From contig NZ_RSEC01000046.1 in NCBI RefSeq assembly GCF_003937945.1, positions 186,001 through 250,000 of the forward strand: a stretch of DNA of 64,000 bases, read 5' to 3'. The stretch is from Amycolatopsis eburnea (GTDB taxonomy: Bacteria > Actinomycetota > Actinomycetes > Mycobacteriales > Pseudonocardiaceae). The notes under the pieces are model-generated. The model did no database searches, was not told where the DNA came from, and was given only the letters and a program-made list of their open reading frames with translations. The position numbers were made by a program, and so were the translations under genes. Each line of letters opens with the position of its first letter. Position 1 is the stretch's first letter. This document shows positions 36,101-43,579 of this stretch, one piece after another.

Positions 36101-36196
36101 GGCCCGCGCGTTGGCGAACGCCGAACCGAGGACCTCCAGCTCCCGCCGCCGGCCGACCACGCGCCCGGCGACCGCCGTCACCTCCGCCATCCTCAC
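33170..36196 (-). CDS. LAL-family LuxR regulator with ADRAGG repeat insertion
   Basis: 1008 residues (GTG at 36196; ATG at 36190 is equally good). Walker A RGATGTGKTAVLAEF and Walker B VVVLLDDFHHCDE define a STAND ATPase; a helical middle and a C-terminal LuxR HTH follow (LGERRVGELAATGATNRAIADAL, then SVYRKLGVTGRTQLQERF). The middle is interrupted by about 105 residues of DRAGGA/DRAGGG-type repeats. Follows the small gene at 36204 by 7 bp. Third LAL in the cluster, probably another pathway regulator. Confidence 0.92.
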   Translation of the reverse strand: MRMAEVTAVAGRVVGRRRELEVLGSAFANARAGSATLVRVRGATGTGKTAVLAEFARSVGDRAVVLSETCRRPGGGSTGRAAEGLLPDAGSRYGMPVPVLSRRLGRRLADLTVAGPVVVLLDDFHHCDEASVRVLAHQAHRGAEQPLLVVVAQRPAGQPLWPPMTLPPGDVATVDLAAFTEPEVAEVAAAWWSEAPGPGFARELSALTGGNPAVLGEVCAALHLEGLAPDEQALARARVLAPGARARLVERVLAGRPPHVRHVAEAVAVFGAPDVELVALLGGVPEPLVADALGVLAAEGLLPDGKLAVRDAVLAGVPERRLGPLRLTAARLLNDRGRPPEDVGAHLLGRRLLPERWMRDVLAEAARTAERSGRPHDAARYLGVLVADRPQDMLVRIEFARLVGVRDPLAAYATLAGMAEQAEDVRSRARISLQLAIAALSAREPQEATRLLTGALEQLDADRAGDADHAGDADHAGGGDRADRAGGADRGDRGDRAGGADRAGGGDRAGGADRAGGGDRAGGAGRGDRADRAEGGHRAGGADRVGGADCAGGADRADRVGDADRGLRTELEAALLAVAFEQPGSLDLVAGRLSAMSALTGQTPAEVGVLALAAVAHLIRGTDRDLAVSCARRALERPEPPVRWACSLAAYVLFAADEVDEALHALGGLSPGPVRDGTGWAEVVALTAHSWLTCGAGDLSRALSDATAAVRAAERDDRAELATAPLVAQALVLLQQGDIDGAAAAMTRADRAGPDGSVLRFPFHLLARGRLAEARGDLDGALAHLRRCGAALRAEGGANPLFVPWWLDGARVLVRLGRRGEAAELVAHGEELARAWGSASARGLALLGRGLVAEGDAAVDGLTAAAEVLGTTAASWYLAEAETALGQALLRAGDHQGARRAFRAAVDLSVRSGFWSRAEEAQAGVTAAGGRNYPVTGSVTDVLTLGERRVGELAATGATNRAIADALQLAVRTVEIHLTSVYRKLGVTGRTQLQERFPGGLLAPEPAL
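34500..34820 (-). repeat. Hexapeptide-like (A/G)DRAGG repeat tract in LAL3
   Basis: Short tandem units encode D-R-A-G-G-A and D-R-A-G-G-G variants (also DADHAG, DRVGGA). DNA shows units near 18 and 30 bp built on GGTCGGCRCCCCCRGCGC. Frame is maintained. Highly charged and flexible, probably an unstructured linker between two helical bundles. Confidence 0.8.
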
Positions 36197-36203
36197 CCTG
36201 CTT

Positions 36204-36467
36204 TCACGGAAGGCGGCGGCCGCCCAGCCCCTCGTCGTCGGCGCCGTGCCACATTTCCCTGGCGTACGGCGTGTCCGGCACGAGCACCCGCTCGGCGGCC
36301 GCGAGCGGCGTGGCGGGCAGCTCGCCCAGCCCGCTCTCGATCCAGCCGAGGTCGCTCATCAGCCGCCGCATCGGCGGGGTGTCCCCGTGGATCCGGTGCA
36401 GCGACTGGATGGCCCGGCGCAGCTCGGTCGCCTTGCGCCGGGCGGCGGTGAGCGCGTCAGCGGTCAT
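36204..36467 (-). CDS. Small helical protein of unknown function
   Basis: 87 residues; ATG at 36467 with GGAGGAG 6 bases upstream. The N-terminal half is basic and helical (ALTAARRKATELRRAIQSLHRIHG), followed by MRRLMSDLGWIESGLGEL, and the C-terminus is acidic and Trp-containing (YAREMWHGADDEGLGG). No family recognised. It precedes LAL3 by 7 bp and may be translated with it. Divergent from the type II thioesterase gene. Confidence 0.7.
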   Translation of the reverse strand: MTADALTAARRKATELRRAIQSLHRIHGDTPPMRRLMSDLGWIESGLGELPATPLAAAERVLVPDTPYAREMWHGADDEGLGGRRLP

Positions 36468-36670
36468 CAGGACTCCTCCCGTCGGGGCACGGCCGATCGC
36501 GTGCCCCGCCGACGGTAGGTGGCCGCCGACCCGGAAAACCCCGAACCTCGGCGGATTCCGCGGCCGCCAAGACACCGGGGGCGCGGCGTGTGAGCGGCAA
36601 CACTAAGGAATCCGTGGCCCGGGCCGGGGTTCACTGACGGACCTGACCCGCGTCGAAGGGAAACGCTCTC

Positions 36671-37468
36671 GTGAACATCGCGGACAACGCCACGACGTCG
36701 TGGATCCGCCGCTACCACCCCGCGCCCGGTGCGGGCACCCGGCTCGTCTGCTTCCCCCACGCCGGTGGTTCGGCCAGCTACTTCCACCCGGTCTCGGCCC
36801 GGTTCGCGCCGGACGTCGACGTCGTTTCGCTGCAGTACCCGGGGCGGCAGGACCGGCGCCGGGAGCCGAACGTGGACTCGATCGCCGGGCTGGCCGATCT
36901 GGTCGCCGACGAGCTGGCCGCGCTCTCCGACAAGCCCGCCGTGTTCTTCGGGCACAGCATGGGCGCGGTCCTCGCCTTCGAAACCGCCTGGCGGCTGGAA
37001 CTGCGCGGCCTGCGGGCGCCGGGGGCGATCGTCGCGTCCGGGCGGCGCGGGCCCTCGACGTTCCGCGACGAGCGGATCCACGAGCGCGACGACGACGGCG
37101 TGCTCGACGAGGTCCGGGAGCTCAACCGGGTGGACCGGACGGTCATCGGCGACGACGAGATCCTGCGGATGGCGCTGCCCGCGATCCGCGCCGACTACCG
37201 GGCGATCGAAACCTACGCCTGCCCGGCCGGGCGCCGCGTCCGCTGCCCGGTCACCGTCCTGATCGGCGACCAGGACCCGAAGGTGACCGCCGAGGAGGCC
37301 GGGAACTGGGGCGAGCACACCGAAGGCGGCTTCCGGCTGGAGGTCTTCCCCGGTGGCCACTTCTTCCTCGCCCGGCACCAGAGCGCGGTGAACGCCCAGC
37401 TCCAGCGTGAGCTGCAGGCCCTCAGCGCGCCCGCGGCGGCATTGCACTCCGGGCGCGATTCAACATAA
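36671..37468 (+). CDS. Type II (editing) thioesterase
   Basis: 265-residue alpha/beta hydrolase that clears aberrant acyl groups from PKS carrier proteins. Motifs: FPHAGGSASYFHPVS, PGRQDRR, nucleophile GHSMGAVLAFE, acidic residue region IGDQDPKVT and His in FPGGHFFL. All triad residues are present. GTG start at 36671 with GAAGGG upstream. A standard accessory gene in type I PKS clusters; transcribed toward the DeoR gene with a 44-bp gap. Confidence 0.95.
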   Translation: MNIADNATTSWIRRYHPAPGAGTRLVCFPHAGGSASYFHPVSARFAPDVDVVSLQYPGRQDRRREPNVDSIAGLADLVADELAALSDKPAVFFGHSMGAVLAFETAWRLELRGLRAPGAIVASGRRGPSTFRDERIHERDDDGVLDEVRELNRVDRTVIGDDEILRMALPAIRADYRAIETYACPAGRRVRCPVTVLIGDQDPKVTAEEAGNWGEHTEGGFRLEVFPGGHFFLARHQSAVNAQLQRELQALSAPAAALHSGRDST

Positions 37469-37512
37469 AGTAACATCAGCAACCACACAGAACGACATGA
37501 GCGGGGGTCGCG

Positions 37513-38274
37513 GTGTACGCGGAAGAGCGTCAGCAGCTGATCCTCGAGCAGGCCCGGTCGCGCGGCCGGGTCGACGTGGCCGAGCTCGCCGGCGAGTTCG
37601 CCGTGACGACGGAGACGATCCGCCGCGACCTCACGACGCTCGAACGCCACGGGTCGCTCCGCCGGGTGCACGGCGGGGCGATCCCCATCGAGCGGCTGGG
37701 CTTCGAGCCGGCGTTGAACACGCGCGAAAGCGTGATGACGGCGGAAAAGAAGCGCATCGGCAAGGCCGCGCTCGCCGAGCTGCCCGCGGAGGGCGCGATC
37801 CTGCTCGACGCGGGCACGACCACCGCGCACCTCGCGGAAGCGCTTCCCATCGACTGCAACCTCACGGTGGTCACCAACTCGGTGAACATCGCGCTGACGC
37901 TGTCCAAGCGCCCCAACCTCACGGTGATGCTGGTGGGCGGCCGGCTCCGGGCGCGCACGCTCGCGTCGGTCGACTCGTGGGCGCTGCACTCGCTCAGCGA
38001 AACGTTCGTCGAAGTGGCGTTCATGGCGACCAACGGCCTGTCGGTCGAGCGCGGCCTCACCACCCCGGACCCGGCGGAAGCGATGGTCAAGCGCGCCTCG
38101 ATCGCCGGGGCCCGCCGCGTGGTGCTGCTGGCCGACCACACGAAGGTGGGCAACGACCACTTCGCCCGCTTCGCCGAACTGTCCGAAGTGGACACCTTCA
38201 TCACCGACGGCGGCATCGATTCGACGGTGGCCGCGGAAATCGAGCGCGAAGGCGTGAACGTCCTGACCGCCTGA
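37513..38274 (+). CDS. DeoR-family transcriptional regulator
   Basis: 253 residues. N-terminal HTH (ERQQLILEQARSRGRVDVAELA, then TTETIRRDLTTLERHGSLRRVHGGA) and a C-terminal DeoRC sugar-phosphate sensor (ILLDAGTTTAHLAEAL, VVTNSVNIA, LVGGRLR, ADHTKVGNDHFARF). Such proteins usually repress sugar or polyol uptake operons and respond to a phosphorylated intermediate. The nearest sugar operon is the PTS at 13.7-19.8 kb, so regulation of it is plausible but unproven. GTG start at 37513. Confidence 0.93.
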   Translation: MYAEERQQLILEQARSRGRVDVAELAGEFAVTTETIRRDLTTLERHGSLRRVHGGAIPIERLGFEPALNTRESVMTAEKKRIGKAALAELPAEGAILLDAGTTTAHLAEALPIDCNLTVVTNSVNIALTLSKRPNLTVMLVGGRLRARTLASVDSWALHSLSETFVEVAFMATNGLSVERGLTTPDPAEAMVKRASIAGARRVVLLADHTKVGNDHFARFAELSEVDTFITDGGIDSTVAAEIEREGVNVLTA

Positions 38275-38275
38275 G

Positions 38276-39436
38276 CTACCAGCGCACCGGCAGCGCGTAG
38301 AGTCCGAAGAGGACTCCGTCGTGCTTGAACTCCAGTTCGTCCGCCGGTACCGCCAGCCGCAGCCGCGGCACCCGCTCGAACAACGTCGTCAGCGCGACGT
38401 CCATTTCGAGACGGGCCAGGTGCTGTCCGATGCACTGGTGGATCCCGTACCCGAAGGCGACGTGGTGGCGCGCCGAGCGGGCCGGGCAGAACTCGCCGGC
38501 GTCCTCGAACACGGTGCCGTCGTGCCCGGCCGCCAGCCCGAGCGGCGCGACCCCTTCGCCGCGGCGGATCAGCTGACCCGAGATTTCGAGGTCCTCGGTG
38601 GCGACGCGCAGGCTGACGACGTCGGAGATGGAGAAGAACCGCAGCAGCTCTTCGACGACGCCCTCGTGCCCGATCCACTGTGGATTCTCCAGCAGCGTCA
38701 CGACGCCGAGCGACAGCATGTTCGCGGTGGTCTCGTGCCCGGCGACCAGCAGCAGCATGGCCACGCCGAGCAGCTCGGCGTCGTCCAGCACGCCCCCGGC
38801 GATGAGCCGGCTGATCAGGTCCTCCCCCGGTGCCGAGCGCTTCGCGGCGATCAGTTCGGTGAGGTAGGTGTTGATCTCGCCGAGCGCGACTTCCCGTTGC
38901 CGGGCGGTCGAAGCGAGGCTGACCAGGACGCGCGTGCGGGACTCGAAGTGCTCGTGGTCGGAGTACGGCACGCCGAGCAGCTGGCAGATGACCAGCGACG
39001 GCAGCACGAGGCAGAACGCGGACACGAGGTCCGCGGAGTTCCCGGCGGCCAGCATGGCGTCGATCCGCTCGTCGACGACCTGCTGGATGCCGGGCCGCAG
39101 CTCCCGCACCTTCCGCACGGTGAACTCGGGGATGAGCAGCTTCCGGTACCGCGTGTGCTCGGGCGCGTCCATGGCCACGAACCACCCGGGAAGCGCTTCC
39201 GGCGCCCCACCGGTGGCGGGGAACCCCGGCTTCGACGGGTCGGAACTCAGCCGCGGATCGGTCAGCGCGGCCCGCACGTCTTCGTGCCGGGCGACGAGCC
39301 ACACGGGCGTCCCCCCGGGCAGGACGGTCCGGCACAACCCGGGGCGGGCCCGCAGCTCGGCGTACCCGTCGGGCGGGGTGACCTGACCGGGGGCCCGCCG
39401 CGGGAAGCCGACGATTCCGGGTTCCGTGCTCACCAT
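38276..39436 (-). CDS. Cytochrome P450
   Basis: 386-residue bacterial class I P450. Seen: I-helix LVAGHETTANML with the oxygen-activating acid/Thr region, K-helix EELLR (ExxR), and haem loop FGYGIHQCIGQHLAR with the axial Cys. The segment before it (GEFCPARSARHHVAFG) has Cys where most have Asp-Pro. N-terminal SDPSKPGFP and MDAPEHTRYRKLL are typical of macrolide-tailoring CYP107/CYP105-like enzymes. ATG at 39436. Convergent with the DeoR gene, separated by one base. Probably hydroxylates or epoxidises the polyketide; no ferredoxin gene adjoins. Confidence 0.94.
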   Translation of the reverse strand: MVSTEPGIVGFPRRAPGQVTPPDGYAELRARPGLCRTVLPGGTPVWLVARHEDVRAALTDPRLSSDPSKPGFPATGGAPEALPGWFVAMDAPEHTRYRKLLIPEFTVRKVRELRPGIQQVVDERIDAMLAAGNSADLVSAFCLVLPSLVICQLLGVPYSDHEHFESRTRVLVSLASTARQREVALGEINTYLTELIAAKRSAPGEDLISRLIAGGVLDDAELLGVAMLLLVAGHETTANMLSLGVVTLLENPQWIGHEGVVEELLRFFSISDVVSLRVATEDLEISGQLIRRGEGVAPLGLAAGHDGTVFEDAGEFCPARSARHHVAFGYGIHQCIGQHLARLEMDVALTTLFERVPRLRLAVPADELEFKHDGVLFGLYALPVRW

Positions 39437-39700
39437 GCCCCGGTTCTACCCCGCCGCGGCGCCCGCGTCCGCGAGGGCGGCGAAAGTCTGGAAGAACCCC
39501 TAGGGCTGGTAGGTGCACAGCGCGCCGACGCACCGGTGGTGACCTCCAGGACGACGGTGTGCTTGGCCGGCGCGGTCAGGAGGGAGCCCTGGCCAGACCG
39601 CGGCTCAGCGGTCGCCGGTGCCCGGCGCAGGCCGGACTTTCCCGCGGCTTCCCTCCGCGAATCGCCCCCGCGCGGCCCGGCCACCGCATACGATCGCGCC

Positions 39701-40108
39701 ATGACACCCCTGGCGTTGACGACCATCGAGATCATCCCGCGGGTGCTGCTGCTCGTGGTGGGCCTGCTCGGCCTGATCTTCGCGATCAAGGCGCGCGCGA
39801 ACGGCGGCTCGGGCCTGATGGTGGCCGCCTTCGTCATCATGCTCCTGACGACGGCGGCGGCCATCGCGTGGCAGTACGTGTCGCTGGACGCGGCCTCCTG
39901 GATCAGCCGCGGCAACCTGAGCGCGAGCGACCTCAGCCTGATCTTCATGGCGGTGGCCATCCCCCTGGACGTCGCCACCGCGATCTCCTGGCTCCTGGTC
40001 GCGCTCGCGGTCGTCAAGGGCCGCCGGCCGCGCGCCACGGCGTACCCCGGGTTCGCCGGCCCGCCGCCCGGCTACGGCCAGCCCGGGTACCTGCAGCCCC
40101 CGAACTGA
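39701..40108 (+). CDS. Small multi-span membrane protein
   Basis: 135 residues with three hydrophobic segments (about 10-30, 38-60, 88-108) and a Pro/Gly/Tyr-rich cytoplasmic-type tail ending YGQPGYLQPPN. ATG at 39701. No family recognised; similar small membrane proteins are common in actinomycetes. Followed by a strong terminator. Confidence 0.75.
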   Translation: MTPLALTTIEIIPRVLLLVVGLLGLIFAIKARANGGSGLMVAAFVIMLLTTAAAIAWQYVSLDAASWISRGNLSASDLSLIFMAVAIPLDVATAISWLLVALAVVKGRRPRATAYPGFAGPPPGYGQPGYLQPPN

Positions 40109-40115
40109 CGCGGAC

Positions 40116-40148
40116 GGGCCGGGGCGGACGCGGTGTCCGCCCCGGCCC
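40116..40148. terminator. Strong bidirectional terminator
   Basis: Perfect 14-bp stem GGGCCGGGGCGGAC / GTCCGCCCCGGCCC with a 5-base loop, between the convergent membrane protein and VWA protein genes. Confidence 0.85.
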
Positions 40149-40159
40149 GCTTCACCCGG

Positions 40160-42034
40160 TCACCGCCGGCAGGGGTTGCCCGCCGGGTGCGCGGCGGTGC
40201 CGTGCACGTCGGCCTGGGACTCCGCCAGCACGATCTTCGCGAGCGCGGTGTCCAGCGCCACCGCCTGCTGCTTCACGACGCCGCCGGACACGGTCTGGCC
40301 GTTCAGCTTCAGCGAGCCGATCACCAGCGGGATGGTCAGCGGCGCGGACCCGACCGTGACCGGGACGCCGTTGATCTTCAGCGACGCGACGTTCGAGCTG
40401 CCGGTCAGCGCCGGGGCGAGCCCGCCGGTCACCGGCTGGCAGGTCGCCGCCGCCTGGGACTGGATCACGCCCAGCTCGATCGTCAGCCCGACCGTGCTGA
40501 TCACCGTCTTGTCGATCTTGGCCGACGCCTGCGCGTGGTCGCCGGCCGCCGGGGCCGCGGACTGGTTGTCCGGGGTCACGTCGGTCGAGGACGTCAGCGC
40601 GTGGGTCTGCACCTTGATCAGGCCCGCGTTGAGCGTCGCGTCGAGGACGGTTTCGCTGTCGTCGGCGCACGGCAGGTTCTGCTGGTTCGCCACGGCGGCG
40701 GTGATCCCGACGACGTTCGCCGCGGTGCCGGTGCAGGAGAACACGCCGTCGCGGTCGTCGTCGAGGATCGTGCCGACGCCGGTCGGGTCGACCAGCCCGG
40801 CACCGGCCGGGGCGGAGAGGTTCACGGTGAACGTCTCGTCCGGCTCGTCGACGGTGTCCGGGTTGACCAGGACCGTCACCGGCTTGGCCGTCTCACCCGG
40901 CGCGAAGGTGAGGTCCCCGCTCGTGGCCGCGTAGTCGGCCGGTGCGGTGGCGGTGCCGTTCGCGGTGGCGTAGTGGACGCTCACCGGGTCCGCGCTCGCG
41001 CCGCCGAGCAGGGACACCGTGAACGTCGCCGGCACCGGGGCGCCGCCGGAGCCTTCGGCGACCGAGACGTCGTTGACGCTCAAGCCGAGCACGCGCACGG
41101 TCGTCGTCTCGACGTACCCGCGCGAGACGCCGTCGACCTGGTAGTCGACCGTGCAGTGGTAGGTCCCCGGCGCGGCGCTGGCCGCGGCGGCGACGGTCTC
41201 GGTGAACGTCGCGACGTCGCCGCTGGTCACCTTCACGCTCGCCGGCGCGTTGGTCACGGTCAGCTGCGGGTCGCAGGACGTGACCTTCGGGGTCACCGTG
41301 ACCTCGATGGACTTGATGCCGTCCAGGATGGCCTGCGACACCTGGCCCGAGGGCACGTTGTTCAGCAGCACGCCACCGGTGGCTTCGGTGATGGCCGTGG
41401 CCTGCCCCTCGGCGTCGAGAGCGCCGACGTTGACGGCGACCACGCGGATGTTCGCCGCCTTGAGCGCGGCGATCGTGTCGGCCAGCGAGTGCCCACCGCT
41501 GGGGTCGTGCGACGGCGCGTCGCCGAACCAGGCGACGATGCGGGTGCCGTCGGGGCGGAAGGTGACCGCGCCGGTGGCCAGTTCGTAGAGCGCGTTGAGG
41601 TCGGCTTCGGGGAAGTCCCCGCCGCCGGAAGCCACCCACTGGTCCGTGCCCGCCTGGACCGCGGCGGTGTCGCCGGTGATGCCCTGGTTGACCTTGAACG
41701 GCACGGTGTCGGTGAAGTCCTTGTACTCGGCGACGCCGAACCGGGCGGTCGGCTGGGCGGCGAGCACGTCCCCGGTGATGGCGTTGGCGTTGGCGCGGAC
41801 GTTCGAGATCGCGCTGCCCATGCTGCCGGTGGTGTCGGCGAGCAGGACGAGGTCGGGGTTCGGCGGCACGGCCGAGGTGGTGACGTGCTTGGTGACGGTG
41901 GTGCTCTGCCCGGCGGCGAGCGTGAGGTCGACGGTGGCCGGATCGACCCCCGGTGGCGCGGCGGCCGCCACCGCCGTCGGGGCCAGCAGCGCGCTGACCG
42001 CGGTGAGGGCGACGAAAATCGATCTTCGCGACAT
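40160..42034 (-). CDS. Secreted VWA and Calx-beta domain protein
   Basis: 624 residues with a Sec signal peptide (MSRRSIFVALTAVSALLAPTAVAAAA). A von Willebrand A domain (about 55-240) shows LADTTGSMG at the metal site; a Calx-beta domain (about 330-430) has VSVAEGSGGAPV, DYAATSGDLTFAPGE and ILDDD. The C-terminal 190 residues are Cys-poor and repetitive beta-rich, of a type common in actinomycete surface proteins. ATG at 42034 with AAGGGA. Probably an extracellular calcium-dependent adhesion or binding protein. The 271 bp upstream hold no gene. Confidence 0.85.
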   Translation of the reverse strand: MSRRSIFVALTAVSALLAPTAVAAAAPPGVDPATVDLTLAAGQSTTVTKHVTTSAVPPNPDLVLLADTTGSMGSAISNVRANANAITGDVLAAQPTARFGVAEYKDFTDTVPFKVNQGITGDTAAVQAGTDQWVASGGGDFPEADLNALYELATGAVTFRPDGTRIVAWFGDAPSHDPSGGHSLADTIAALKAANIRVVAVNVGALDAEGQATAITEATGGVLLNNVPSGQVSQAILDGIKSIEVTVTPKVTSCDPQLTVTNAPASVKVTSGDVATFTETVAAAASAAPGTYHCTVDYQVDGVSRGYVETTTVRVLGLSVNDVSVAEGSGGAPVPATFTVSLLGGASADPVSVHYATANGTATAPADYAATSGDLTFAPGETAKPVTVLVNPDTVDEPDETFTVNLSAPAGAGLVDPTGVGTILDDDRDGVFSCTGTAANVVGITAAVANQQNLPCADDSETVLDATLNAGLIKVQTHALTSSTDVTPDNQSAAPAAGDHAQASAKIDKTVISTVGLTIELGVIQSQAAATCQPVTGGLAPALTGSSNVASLKINGVPVTVGSAPLTIPLVIGSLKLNGQTVSGGVVKQQAVALDTALAKIVLAESQADVHGTAAHPAGNPCRR

Positions 42035-42305
42035 GGACGTCCCTTTCGATCCGGCGTGGGGGTGCCTGGAAAAAGACGAACCAGGCGCGGATTTGTTAGC
42101 GGAATTCGCCAACGTCACCCGGAGCGCCCCACGCACAGGGCTCAACGGGTTACCGCGGCGCGCACAGGCCCACGCAGATCGAACGGAAATGCGCCGAACG
42201 ATGCGTAACGTACGGACGCGCGTCACACTTCGGAGCGACGATGACCGCGTTTTCCGGAACCGCTGGTAACGCTTTTCCCGCGGTTTCCGGGGCGCGGCGC
42301 GAAAA

Positions 42306-43520
42306 TCACCTCCGGATGGCGCAACGCTCGGGCGCGGCCGCGGTGCGCCGGTCCACCGCGACCCCGGCCAGCGCCAGCGCGAGCCCGACGACGCTGACCA
42401 CCACGCCCGCCCACGCCGTCGCGCGGTAGCCCAGTCCCGCCGCGATGACCACGCTGCCCAGTGCCGCGCCGAGGCTGTTGGCCGTGTTGAAGGCCGACTG
42501 GTTCAGCGCCGCGCCCATCAGCTGGGCGCCCGGGGCCACCTCGATCAGCCGGGACTGCAGCACCGGGCCCAGGAAGACGATCGTCCCGCCGATCAGGAAC
42601 GCGCCGGTGAACAGCCCGAACGCCGAGCCCGCCGCCAGTCCGAAGTAGACGTTCGCGGCGATCACCGCCGTGAAGCCGGTCAGCAGGGCGCGGCGCAGGT
42701 TCCGGTCGGCCTGCCACCCGCCCAGGAAGTTGCCGACGGTCATGCCGAGCCCCACGGCGACCAGCACCCACGGCACCGCGCCCGGCGAGAGCCCGGTGAC
42801 CGACGTCGTGATCGGCGCGAGGTAGCTGTTCACCGCGAAGAAGCCGGCGATCCCGATCGACGCGGTCACCACCACCAGCCACACCAGCGGCCGGCGCAGC
42901 GCCCGCAGCTCGCCGGCCGGGGAGCCGCCCGCCGCCGGCGCGCCCGGCACCCGGACCGCCACCGCCAGCAGCGCGAGCAGGAACACGCCCGCGATGACCA
43001 GGTACGCGGTCCGCCAGCCGGCGGCCTGCCCGAGCCGGGTGATCACCGGGACCCCGGCCACGTTGGCCACCGTCAGCCCGCTCAGCACGACGGCGAAGCC
43101 CCGCCCTTCGCTCCCCGGCCCCATCAGCTTGGCCGCCAGCAGGGCGGCGGCCCCGAAGTACGCGCCGTGCGGCAGACCGGCGATGAACCGGGCCACCAGC
43201 ACCAGGGCGAACGTCGGCGCCACCGCCGAGGCGAGGGTGCCCACCACCAGCAGCACCAGCAGCCCGAGCACCAGGCGCTTGCGCGGCAGCCGGGCGGTGA
43301 CCGTGGCGAGGACGGGCGCGCCCACGACGACGCCGAGCGCGTACGCGGTGAACACCCATCCCGTCCGCGCGACCGCGTCCGGTTCGGCGTTCCCGAGCAG
43401 GGTGTGCGCCATTTCCGGCAGCAGGCCGGCGGGCACGAACTCCGTCAGGCCGATCCCCACCGACCCGAGGGCCAGTGCGAGCAGGGCGGCCCAGCGGCGG
43501 CGCCGGGTGAGGTCCTCCAT
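42306..43520 (-). CDS. MFS transporter, DHA1 drug/sugar efflux type
   Basis: 404 residues with 12 predicted membrane helices. Motif A-like GAPVLATVTARLPRKRLVLG between helices 2 and 3, and ARFIAGLPHGAYFG. AraJ/Cml-type efflux family. ATG at 43520, divergent from the ROK regulator that probably controls it. It could export a drug or sugar; substrate not deducible. Confidence 0.9.
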   Translation of the reverse strand: MEDLTRRRRWAALLALALGSVGIGLTEFVPAGLLPEMAHTLLGNAEPDAVARTGWVFTAYALGVVVGAPVLATVTARLPRKRLVLGLLVLLVVGTLASAVAPTFALVLVARFIAGLPHGAYFGAAALLAAKLMGPGSEGRGFAVVLSGLTVANVAGVPVITRLGQAAGWRTAYLVIAGVFLLALLAVAVRVPGAPAAGGSPAGELRALRRPLVWLVVVTASIGIAGFFAVNSYLAPITTSVTGLSPGAVPWVLVAVGLGMTVGNFLGGWQADRNLRRALLTGFTAVIAANVYFGLAAGSAFGLFTGAFLIGGTIVFLGPVLQSRLIEVAPGAQLMGAALNQSAFNTANSLGAALGSVVIAAGLGYRATAWAGVVVSVVGLALALAGVAVDRRTAAAPERCAIRR

Positions 43521-43530
43521 TCCGGCGACT

Positions 43531-43550
43531 TTAGCAACGCTGTTGCGTTA
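43531..43550. promoter_or_regulatory. Candidate operator between MFS and ROK genes
   Basis: TTAGCAACGCTGTTGCGTTA contains overlapping inverted repeats, GCAAC-GCT-GTTGC (43534-43546) and AACGC-TGTT-GCGTT (43536-43549), 10 bp from the MFS start. AT-rich flanks could overlap a -10 box. Likely site for the divergent ROK protein. Confidence 0.6.
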
Positions 43551-43579
43551 ATGACAGCGCCCGGCGCTAAGGTGACGCG

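Noticed and set aside
39500..39620. Short minus-strand stretch reading LTAPAKHTVVLEVTTG, with CVGALCTYQP ending in the neighbouring frame at the same stop region
   Set aside because: Could be a decayed gene end in the 264-bp gap before the small membrane protein, but it is too short and frameshifted to call.
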